Positions 54,867 to 64,000 of a DNA stretch of 64,000 bases are shown here, in pieces (the stretch's first letter is position 1; each line of letters begins with the position of its first letter). The position numbers and the translations under genes are program-made. This DNA comes from Gigaspora rosea. Its lineage: Eukaryota > Glomeromycota > Glomeromycetes > Diversisporales > Gigasporaceae. The stretch lies in assembly GCA_003550325.1 (NCBI GenBank), contig QKWP01002103.1, positions 18,850 to 82,849 on the forward strand, given 5' to 3'. The notes under the pieces were generated by a model, which was not told the DNA's origin, ran no database searches, and saw only the letters and a list, made by a program, of their open reading frames with translations.

Positions 54867-55854
54867 CCAACTTAGTCCAAACTAACTATAAACTAACATG
54901 GTCTGGGCTCTATAGACCGGTTGGTAAACAAACTTAACGCAATCTTGACAAGGCTAGCGACCACCATCTGTTGACCCGAGGGAGTTTCTTCAGTGAGTTG
55001 AAGGCCTGAGGATAGGAAAAAGGTTGTTGCGGCAGATCGCATTTGGGCACTATACAGTAGCCGGGTGAGTCTTTATTGTAGAAAAAGAAGGGTTAAAGGC
55101 AGTAGTTAGAGACCTTTGTATATAACAACATGCGCATTCTTTAGTCAATAAAGGCAGGATTGCCAAAAAAAAATAAAATAAAAAAAAAAATAAATTATTA
55201 CATCTATTTTTATAAATTAATGGGTATCCATTTGGCTTTTGTACTAATTTAGTACATTCAAAAAAATTCCAAATTTAATCAAATTTTGCCAAAATATATT
55301 TGAATATTAGAACTAGTTTTTTGTACAATTTCAGTAATATTTATTAATAAAAATTTTGCATAGCTTACTTTTAAACTTGCTGCATTGTTCTAAAACTTTG
55401 GCATAGGGGTCTTAGCTGGGTCGGGTCTAACCCGGGTCAGAAAAATCCGGGTCGGGTCAGACCTGGGTCAGAAAAAACCCGGGTCGGGTCAGACCCGAGT
55501 TAATGATGGATAAAACCAATGACCTGTTAACTGTTAGGCTATCCGGATACCCGAATTATAAAATTGATAAACAGATAAATTATTGAGGTATCCGGTTAAC
55601 TTAAGATATGATATAGAATAATATAGGGTAAAATACAATTATAATAAATATTTTAATTTGCATATTATTTATATACTAGCATTACCCGGTATAAAACTTG
55701 TCTACATCATAAATTTAATGTATTTTAAATAAGAACACAATTTTAATATTTCGTTTACCATATTTATTTAATAGGTCAATATAAATCAGTTACACTAAAC
55801 TTATACTGGCTTTCAGTTTTTTTGTAAGTATTATAATTACAATTAGAATCTTGT

Positions 55855-58800
55855 TAAACGGTGCCCCATGCACTCAGTGCACCCCGATATCACGTGATAT
55901 AAAATATAGTCAATTCCGAATATAATAAATCATATTTAACAAATCCGTTTTATAACAAACTTTTTTTAAAAAAACTTAGTATAAAAGCAGTAAATTACTT
56001 TATTAAAACTTCAGTTAATTTTTTACTATAAGAACCCTTGTTATAAAGAGAGTTGACAGTAGTTTTATCTATTGTAAACGATCTTATTGTACGGGTCTTA
56101 TGTGACAACCCGTGCTTTTTCATTTACTTATTGGCACGGGATTGTTACGTCAGACACCATGCAATAAGATAGTTATTATATGGGTATGTTTAACCCGTTA
56201 CATACACGAGTTCATATTTAAATCCCATGCCTTCGGCACGGAATATGAACCCGTGTGTAACTGGGTTATTCACTACAACCCATATTATTTATCAATATAC
56301 TACGTAATATCTATTAATGTGACTACGTACTAATTCGAGACATTATAAATAGGAAAAATATATCTAGATATTTGCATTAAAAACTTTTGATATAGCAAAT
56401 TTTTCTAAAGCATACTGTCACACAGATAACTAGCTTTAATTTAAATATGATAATAGGTCAATATTAGAATAAATTAGATTACGTAGCATAAGTAATCGAT
56501 TTGCGATAATTACCATATGTGCGCGTTAGAGGTTGGTTGATTAACATTAAGTGCAAGAGATGTGAATATATCGCCTGATCTTGTATAAATCCAAGTAGAT
56601 AAACGTCTATATATATGACTTGTGATTATTTATTAGCTTATGTATTGAATATCGAGAAAACGAACAAATAAATATTAGAATACTTAAATTTTAGACTTCT
56701 AATATGTGTGTAATAAAATATAGCGATAGCAAGAGCAATCGAATGTTGGGTAATGCACAAATGTAAATGTATAAGAAAATGCTAGTATAAATAAAAGGTA
56801 ATAATACACGATAAAAACAAGTAATAAAATCTGCTTACCATATTTGTATTAACTTCCATAGTAGATAAAAGGTTAACTAATTAACATTCGGTTGATTAAT
56901 ATATGCACTATAATGATGCATATAGTTTACAATCCTGAATTTAAAGTCTTTGATTAATATACAGGCACAGTATCGTGTTCAAACACTAAATTAAAAGTAA
57001 TTCGCATTAGTAGTCTAATAATATAGTCTAATTCACGTTGCTTTGAGATTCTAAGCACAACTTCTTTTAGAAGTTAATATCAGAACTAGTAATCTAGTCA
57101 AACAAAATTCAGGAAAAGCTGAAGTTATTAATCTAATAATATTCAACTTATACATAGATTCAATTATATGAGATCTTTGAAAGTGCAGACTAAAATATTT
57201 TACATTGAACTTCTAGAATCTATACTACGTATATCTAAATCTTTACTATGCAATTCTAACTATAGTAAATACTACCCTACATATATAATTTCGATCTTAT
57301 GTGCAACCCTATCTCTATACTAATCTAATTTTCATTAGCTTTATCAGCAAGCCTTGCCTTACAACATCTGATGTTATGACCAATTTCGTGACAATATGTA
57401 CATTTAATACTTCTTTGCTTCACTTGCTGATTGTTCTTATTATTTTCTATACTACTAAGAATTCTATGAGCTTTTGGTTGACGTCCTTTGCGACGTTTTA
57501 GAGTAGGGTTTTCAGCAACAATTAGAACCTTTCTCTTTCGAGTTTCATCAGATTCATCTAAAGAGTTGGATGTCTTATTTTCATTTACATTTTCAGAAAC
57601 TAGATGGTTTTCTTCATTCGAATTAGTAATATTCATTTCGTTAGACTCATTAGTTATACTATTAAACTCTAGATTTTTTTGCTTGATTTCTTTTTCATGA
57701 AATCTTCAAGTATTGTAATCAGTTTCTTATCCAAGTCTAATTCGATTGCTTTATTGATCATTGCTTTTGCGAGACCGAATGCTTTTGCAAATCTTTGTTT
57801 AGCTTTTAGTCGTTGCTGGGTCAAACCTTGTTTTTGTCTTGATAATTCAACTACTTCATTATTTTCAATAGAGATCCATTTTATTGGAAATTGAGTTGCA
57901 GAGCTAGTCGTATCAGCATCCACTAGTCTAATAAAATTTCTGTTATTTAAGTCACTACCATATATGTTATCATTAAGCCAATGATGATTAATCATGTTGA
58001 TATGAAACCTAGCTTCTAGTGACGTACAAACAACACGAAAAAAGTGTCTACAAACCCAGCCTGAAACAGTATCTAACTTGCAAGTGCATTTATAATTACC
58101 AGTTTTTAAAAGAAAAACAAACTGAGAAGGGGCCATATATATCATATGTCGCACTTCCCATATCGAAGCTAATTGATCATAAAATTCACTAAGAATAGTA
58201 CTTGCTGAAGTTTGAAGTAGATCAAAAACTTCATCAATACAAGTAGTTTCACATGAGATCTTAGCATTAATATCTTTATAATAATTAACTTGTGTTGCAA
58301 TATAAAAGAATTTGCTCCCGAATTTTTTCAGTTATTGCAAGAGTTACACAATTACGAAGTTCATTATCAATCTCACGAAATACTGTATTATAGATATTAG
58401 GTGGTGTAATTATTGGCATTGTTCTTTCCATGCTACAAATTCCTTATGATTTTGGCGGTCCTTGAGAATCTGAGTAATATGTGTACAGAAATCATTTAAA
58501 GATACACATCGACCATCCAAATTTCTTTTAATTATTCCATTTATACTTTCAACACGACTTGTAGATTGCATTCCCGCTGTAAAATATAAACTTGTAAAAC
58601 ATCTTGCCCATGATTCTTTACTTTTATATAAGCGCACAAGGTAACTTGCTGCAGCAGGAAAATCCTCGATTAATTTTGCATATTCATGCTCAAAACTTTT
58701 AACATTAAGATTATTGTGACATTGAAAAAATTTTTTGGCAAAACCTTCATAATCTTCATGCAATTTATTTTTTAAATTTTTGGGAAGGTTTTGGCCTATA

Positions 58801-60404
58801 TGCCAGATGCAGTGTAAATGTCTTGTTTTAGGATAGGTTTTAGCAATAGCTGCATCCATTGCCGGATCGGCATCTGTAATCATTACTGGTGGGCAAGGAT
58901 GAGTCTCTTGAATCATATGCGTGGAGTTTAAGAGTTATACAAAAAGCACTTGGGCTTTGTGCAACTGGTCGTGTATTATAATTATTGTCAACCACTATAA
59001 AAATCGAAAGTGGAAGGCCATATATATTGGTCTTGGCAGTATTATCATATGCAACAACTGAACTATATCGAATATATAATTCTACTTGCAGTGGTTCCAT
59101 CCATAATAGGTGTAAAAGAGATCGAGACACTGGATCTAGTTGATACTCCACAATCCATTCTGGATTATTAGCCTTTTTTTCTAACAAAAAATTAAGAACA
59201 TTGGACGCATCATTTTTTATGGGCCCTTTTTTATGCCGAATTGTATGAATTGCATTATAAAGATCTCATTTAATGACACGGCACTGATATTTGCTTACAA
59301 GCATCCGGTATTGTTTTGTCGCATTAAGATTACCTTCATATGTCCAAAAGCGAATATCTTCTAACATTTCTTCACTTAATTTTCGAAATTGAGGTAAAAA
59401 TTGTATACTCTGCTGATTTAAATTATGCCCTTTGTGTTCGTCGATGAATGTTGTAACTTCATAAATTTTTTCACCTTTTTTGGCAATATTAATATGCCAT
59501 GTACAACCAACTTTGCATGAAGTTTTGTTTCGCTGTTTATCAAGCTCTGCTGATTTATTTGGTTTGTATGTACCTGCATGTTTGCATAAAAAAGTTCTTT
59601 TTTTGGCATCATCTAATCCTTCACTTTTTTTTGAGCGTACTTTTTTATACCCAAACCCTTTTTGCTTGCAATAATAATCAAGAAATATTGTAACTTCCTG
59701 CCAGGATACAAATCGTTTACCAACATAAAGATTATCCATTATATCTTTATCATTCTCTAACCAGTCTTCATTACTTGTTAATTCATTTTCGTTAATGTAG
59801 TCTTTCACAAGTTCATTGTTATAATTATTCTCAACTAATTCTCTCCTATTAAAATGATCTTCTGCTAGTTCATTCAAACAACTGTTCTCTATTTCCATAG
59901 ATTCGTCTTTATCAAAGTCGTCTTCAACTAATTCGTTTATAAATTTATTTCCATCTAAACAATCATCTACTGATTTGTTTTCATTATTAGTTTCAATTTT
60001 GGCAGCCATTCTATTGTACCGTTGGTTATATTTATCAAGGTTTTGGATAAATAAATCTTATCGTAATAGAAGCTTTATTTTTTTTACTGAAAAATAGTAG
60101 TATTAAGTCATGTTGATCTATTTATGAACAAACATAAAACAAAGTTCAAAAGCAATTACAAGTGTTATAGAGAAACTTGAACGCGAAAAAAGCTAACAAT
60201 GAACGATTTTTTTATTTTTTTAACAATGTAAAGTAAGAAAGTAAAAATCGTGTCATTATTTATCACATATAGTACTGTAATTGTTACACTGCATACTATT
60301 GCAGAATACAATATGTACATATTACGTATAGTAAAAAAAAATTATGTAATCGACACAAATATAAAGTCACGTGGGGTGCGCTAAGTGCCCCGGTGCACTG
60401 TTTA
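55855..60404 (-). mobile_element. Candidate inner MULE around the transposase
   Basis: ACGGTGCCCCATGCACTCAG then GCACCCC...CACGTG (left), against CACGTGGGGTGCGC...GGTGCACTG (right, inverted): about 22 of 28 positions agree. These TIRs frame the transposase far more tightly than the outer GGGTCGGG ends. No target duplication was found, so it may instead be a subterminal repeat of the outer element. Confidence 0.5.
57325..60009 (-). pseudogene. FAR1-MULE-SWIM transposase, several lesions
   Basis: ATG 60009; an acidic N-terminus with NELVED/NELAED-like repeats. Domains: FAR1 DNA-binding (SWQEVTIFLDYYCKQKGFGY, CKVGCTWHINIAKK), MULE (VVAYDNTAKTNIYGLPLSIF, MITDADPAMDAAIA, LHCIWHIGQNLPKNLKNKL, TSRVESINGIIKRNLDGR with catalytic Glu), SWIM (CTCKLDTVSGWVCRHFF) and CCHC (CTYCHEIGHNIRCC), ending at TAG 57327. 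Lesions: TGA at 59268-59266, a frameshift with loss of about 15 codons near 58950, frameshifts near 58420, 58310 and 57690. Sister of the MULE 1 protein with the same architecture. Confidence 0.9.
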
Positions 60405-60409
60405 AATTT

Positions 60410-60780
60410 TCCCTTACAATTATTATATTATATATATGAATACATACTGTATAGTAAGACTTATTTTATTTTTCTATTACATACCAGTACGGATTACAAT
60501 AAGAAAAGCGCAAGTTGAACGCTGCGTGATAAAAGGATTATTCTATACTATTATTGTTCCAAGTCATTTCTTAATTCTGAATTGAAACGTGTTCTTTCTC
60601 GATTTTCTCGATCGTCAATTCGCCAATTGAGAATCAACATAAATTCAGAATGACGCGGAACATTATAATAATAAGGGGTTTCAGAATTAAAATTCGTAAA
60701 TCTTATTTATTTATTTTTTTTTTTTATAATGCGAATTGGTGTATTTTATTTAGAATTTAAAAATACATATTATAATTATT
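60410..60780. other. AT-rich stretch inside MULE 2
   Basis: No gene. A small inverted block 'aattctgaattga...' / '...tcagaattaaaattcg' near 60570-60690. Confidence 0.4.
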
Positions 60781-61320
60781 ATAACTAACAAACTACCTAT
60801 CTACAACTTAAAAGAAATTTTAAAAGTTCAAGAATTGAACTAACTTTTCCTTTGGCTTGCTATTATGAGTACCTTGAAGCTCTTTTGTAATCTGGCTTTA
60901 GCCACTATTTTAACAGTTTTTTCGATTATAATATTGTACCCCATTGAGCTTGGGCATACCAATACCATAACTCATATATAATATTGATATGCAACCATAA
61001 TGCTACCTCCTTTTTCTATCATCTTGAATATTGCTAGCTGTAAAGATTTCTCTCATTTCTTGTGGCCTTGGATCTGTTACAGAGTTCTTTAGAAACATAT
61101 AGCCTATTTTCCAAATTAACTGACTAATATTGTATTCTATCGCAAAATGCTAAGGTGTTTGCTTTTCTTCTGGACAATTAAGACAACTCCCATCTATGTA
61201 TGCATAAAACGGTACCCTAATGGGAGTGCATTATTCTGCAACCTCCATACAATATCTTTTCTTACATTTCATCTAGCCAAAGTGATCTAGGGGGTTTTCT
61301 TGTGTAAATCTTATTTTGAT
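60780..61320 (-). pseudogene. Relic of a LINE ORF2 C-terminus
   Basis: On minus, frames read RKDIVWRLQNNALPLGYR, DGSCLNCPEEKQTP, HFAIEYNISQLIWKIGYMFL, VTDPRPQEMREIFTASNIQD. The CxxC-x(8)-H pattern is the zinc-binding segment that follows RNase H in fungal LINEs. Broken by several stops and shifts. It is a different lineage from the LINE at 47635 (knuckle CIACFREEEDLEHLARC there). Probably a passenger captured by, or an insertion into, MULE 2. Confidence 0.55.
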
Positions 61321-62340
61321 AAAACAAGAAGACATATTTATTATCAAATAAGAGATGTACAAATCAAATCTTATTTATTTTTTAATTAAAATTCGAATAC
61401 ACTTATTTATATGACCTTCATTATTATAAATTATTTTATTGTTAATCGATACTGCTTCTAATATCGTTCTATTATTATTAAATAGTTTGTTGATCTGCAT
61501 AATAAAAAAATTTTACTTATCTTATCAAATGGGAGTCTTTAAGCACTCCCATTTCATTTTCGATTTCAAAATTTTGATACACAAATAAAATTTTTTAATT
61601 ACCAATCCGGATAAGATCGGTACTATAGCTATATTATTCCCATATTTGGAATTGGGGATAAACAAATATATAAACAATATATTAGTAAATCTGTTTTAGG
61701 CCTAATAAAAAGTTTTTTTTGTACTAAGTAAATATTATTTTTTAATATAAGTAAAGTTGTAGAGCAGGTTCTTGTGCATCTACTAGTAAAATTTCATTAA
61801 AATCGGACCAGTAGATAAGAAGATATGAGTAAAATGTCTTTAAAATTCTTTAAATCATATAAAAATTTTATATATACAGGCCTGATCCAGATTTTGTACT
61901 ACTTTGTTTATATATTTGTTTTGCCCCAATTCTAAATATAGAAATATTGCCGATCTTATCTGGATTGGCAATTAAACTTTTATTTATTTTCAAAATACAC
62001 CTGAATCTCTTTGTCTGGCCACTAATGACACCTGACGAATACGTAAGTTTTAGAATAGAATGTACAAAGTACATACTTCATGCATAAATCATTTTTTTAT
62101 GTTGATCAATATAGAGTTACTTTATTTGATTGATGCATTTTAATATAAATATCTTATCCGGATATAACCGTTATCCTTTTATTTGAATAGGATATAAAAC
62201 CGGTTATTAGATTATGTTAAAGGTTACAACTTTCGGATAAAGAGTTATTTGAGGGACATCAAAGGGAAGGTGGAGGAGTGATATTAACAGAAAACTTAAC
62301 TTCACACAGCCTTAAATAGGTTTTAGGTAGTAATATAATA
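61320..62340. other. AT-rich stretch inside MULE 2
   Basis: No supported gene. 'ccggataagatcgg' near 61607 and 'gccgatcttatctgg' near 61949 form a short inverted pair. Confidence 0.4.
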
Positions 62341-62418
62341 AGCAATCGTTGGTTACCCATCATTAACCCGGGTTCAACCTGGGTTGGGCTGGATTGGGTC
62401 AGACTCGGGTTGGGTTTG

Positions 62419-62516
62419 ATATGAGGCGGGTCAGACCCGGGTCGGGTTTGGCATGAGGCGGGTCAGACCCGGGTCGGGTTTGGCATGAGGCGGGTCAGAC
62501 CCGGGTCGGGTTTTGA
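62419..62516. repeat. Three tandem 32-bp units in the right end of MULE 2
   Basis: 'atgaggcgggtcagacccgg' then 'gtcgggtttgg(c)' repeated three times at 32-bp spacing. It lengthens the right TIR region relative to the left. Confidence 0.9.
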
Positions 62517-63208
62517 TCCAAGTGGGTCTGACCCGGGTCAGTACCAAATTTGACCCAACCCAACCCATTAAGACCCCTACTTTGGCATACTAAATTTAGT
62601 ACAGTATTAAAAAAATCATAGTATACAAAAACTTGTAATAAAATTTAAAAAAATATATTTTTAGATTGTTTTGAATTCAATCTTGATTTTGGCTTGATTA
62701 AAAAAAATAAATAATAATTTTTTTAAATAGCTTAAATAAGCCTGTTTTTACAGTAACACACATCTAAAAATGGTTAGTCTTTTTATATATTTTATATAGT
62801 AAAACATAGTAAAAACATAGTAAAAAAATTGTGAATTTAAATTTCTTATAACTTCTTATATACTAAACCAATTTTAATGAATTTAATCAGAAAAATTAGC
62901 TCTACAACATGATTACAAATTTAACAAAATTTTATTAAATAAATTTTTTGTTATTTATAATTTAGTGTTTTTTGGTTGCACTTTTAGAACCAATTTTTCT
63001 TTTAAAAATATTAATATAAATTTTGATAAGTAAGTTGATTTTTAAATATACCAAAATAAAACATAAATATAGAATTATATATTAGATAAATTTAATTTAA
63101 AGTTATTAATACCAATTTTTCAAAATTTAACTTTTAATACTGTACTAAATTTAGTACATAGTACTAAATTTAGTATAGCAAACGGATACCCATTAAAATA
63201 ATATATAT

Positions 63209-63530
63209 AGTTTTGAGTGCTAAACAAATTTTCTTAGAGCACAATATTAGAATCAATTAGTTAAATTTTGAGATTCATAGAATTTTTTAGTATTTTTATT
63301 AATAAAATTATATAAAATATTATAATTCTCAAAATTTTACTAATTGATTCTAACATTGTGCTCTAAGAAAACTTGTTCAACATAAAAATAATTTATTGCA
63401 GTATATTTAATTTTATATTTTTTAAAAAATTTAAAAAAAAGATACTTAATTTTGAATTTTTTGATCAAAAAATCCAAAATTAAACATCTTATTTTAAAAT
63501 TTCAAAAAATATAAAATTAAATATATTGAA
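63209..63530. repeat. Diverged A-B palindrome pair
   Basis: Palindrome A-like (GTGCTAAACAAATTTTCTTA ... TAAGAAAACTTGTTCAAC) at 63217-63383, followed by a B-like palindrome ('tttttgatcaaaaa' centre) at about 63397-63527: the same order and spacing as in the array at 30254-31072. Confidence 0.8.
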
Positions 63531-63617
63531 ATGGGTGTTATTTTATGCCGACCTATCGCCATGGCGACACCGTGATCGACCAATCAAAATCGATCACGTG
63601 AGTCCACATGTTTTTAT

Positions 63618-64000
63618 TTAAAAAAAAATAAAAAAAAAACAAAAAAAAATTAAAAAAATTAAAAAAAAAATACAAAAAATTACAAAAAAATAAAAAAAAA
63701 AATACAAAAAATAAAAAAAAAATACAAAAAAAAACGCCGATTTCTACTATCGTGCTACATATTATGCTAACTAACTACTACTAACTATTATGCTACTGCT
63801 ATGCCCTATACTAACTAAACAATCGTACTACATGTTTGTTCTAAAAAAAAAGAAGAAACGTTAGTACTGCATATATTTAAAAAAAAAAAAAACTTTCGTG
63901 CTATGCCCATTCTAGCTACGATCCGTACTACATTCATTCTAAAGAAAAGAATAAAGAACGTTAGTACTAATTATATAGATAAAAAAAAAAAAAAAAAAAA
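63618..64000. repeat. A-rich low-complexity tract and spacer
   Basis: (AAAAAAAT)n-like sequence at 63618-63735, then a spacer with 'cgtactacat' and 'acgttagtact' repeated twice (about 63860 and 63958), ending in poly(A) at the window edge. No gene. Confidence 0.7.

Larger units (their letters stand above)
47635..55190 (+). mobile_element. LINE (non-LTR retrotransposon), about 7.56 kb, apparently full length
   Basis: TAAATTATTACATCTA is duplicated at 47619-47634 and 55191-55206 (16 bp, perfect). The 3' end is an A-rich tail (55165-55190). A 424-bp 5' leader precedes ORF1 (48059-49507), then ORF2 (about 49561-54866) with EEP endonuclease, reverse transcriptase and RNase H, and a 300-bp 3' UTR. 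Domain order with a C-terminal RNase H places it near the I/Tad-like group; the clade is inference. Confidence 0.95.
55405..62578. mobile_element. MULE 2 outer element, 7174 bp, 10-bp TSD
   Basis: ACTTTGGCAT at 55395-55404 and 62579-62588, perfect. Ends AGGGGTCTTAGCTGGGTCGG (left) and, inverted, TGGGTTGGGTTGGG...AAGACCCCT (right). Terminal 110-240 bp are filled with GGGTCGGGTCAGACCCGGGT tracts. It contains the transposase at 57325-60009, a second, inner TIR pair and a LINE relic. Confidence 0.9.
55221..63192. mobile_element. MITE split by MULE 2 (own length about 790 bp)
   Basis: TGGGTATCCATTTGGCTTTTGTACTAA at the left and, inverted at the right, a TTTAGTATAGCAAACGGATACCCA end, with TTAA (or TA) duplicated at 55217-55220 and 63193-63196. 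'TACTAAATTTAGTAC' palindromes lie inside. Starts 15 bp after the LINE's 3' TSD. MULE 2 occupies 55405-62578. Confidence 0.7.

Overview
This is an AT-rich eukaryotic window, best explained as a nuclear fragment of an arbuscular mycorrhizal (Glomeromycotina, Rhizophagus-like) fungus. The reasons are: short GT-AG introns in the few genes; kinase exons with a CxxC zinc ribbon and the 'WTSGN..IDD..IEWIPFDR' linker; Sel1, TPR, SPRY and SAM-domain families; FAR1/MULE transposases; and very dense transposable elements. That lineage call rests on recognising families, not on a search. Layout: 0-2.3 kb holds the first exon of a protein kinase and a Sel1-repeat gene, both on minus. 2.3-7.4 kb holds a 110-bp minisatellite and copy 1 of a repeat unit (called R here) that carries a DDE transposase on plus and a SAM-domain gene on minus, tail to tail. 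7.5-11.4 kb holds a foldback MITE, a Tc1/mariner element with a broken DD34E transposase, and a small MITE. 12.2-19.4 kb is the most gene-like part: a four-exon membrane protein gene, a single-exon membrane protein gene and a truncated paralogue of it, set in a partly duplicated segment. 19.6-22.5 kb is a three-level nested insertion. 22.6-23.9 kb holds a SPRY-domain gene with a lesion and a TPR gene with an early stop. 24.0-34.2 kb is R copy 2, inflated by a tRNA-derived retroposon, several MITEs and a five-level nested stack. 35-38.4 kb holds a Sel1 fragment, another minisatellite and a kinase pseudogene hit by a 122-bp hairpin element. 40.9-45.8 kb is a Mutator-like element (MULE) with a FAR1-MULE-SWIM-zinc knuckle transposase. 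46.2-47.1 kb is a 900-bp foldback MITE. 47.6-55.2 kb is a LINE with a 16-bp target-site duplication, an intact RRM-like ORF1 and a degraded EEP-RT-RNase H ORF2. 55.2-63.2 kb is a MITE split by a 7.2-kb MULE that carries a second MULE transposase. Little of the window encodes ordinary host function. Most of the value lies in the transposon layers: many boundaries are fixed by target-site duplications, and several by an 'empty' copy in the same window. The strongest candidates for something undescribed are the R unit (transposase plus SAM gene), an internal DNA module shared by MITEs with different ends, and GC-rich iterated ends on elements in an AT-rich genome.
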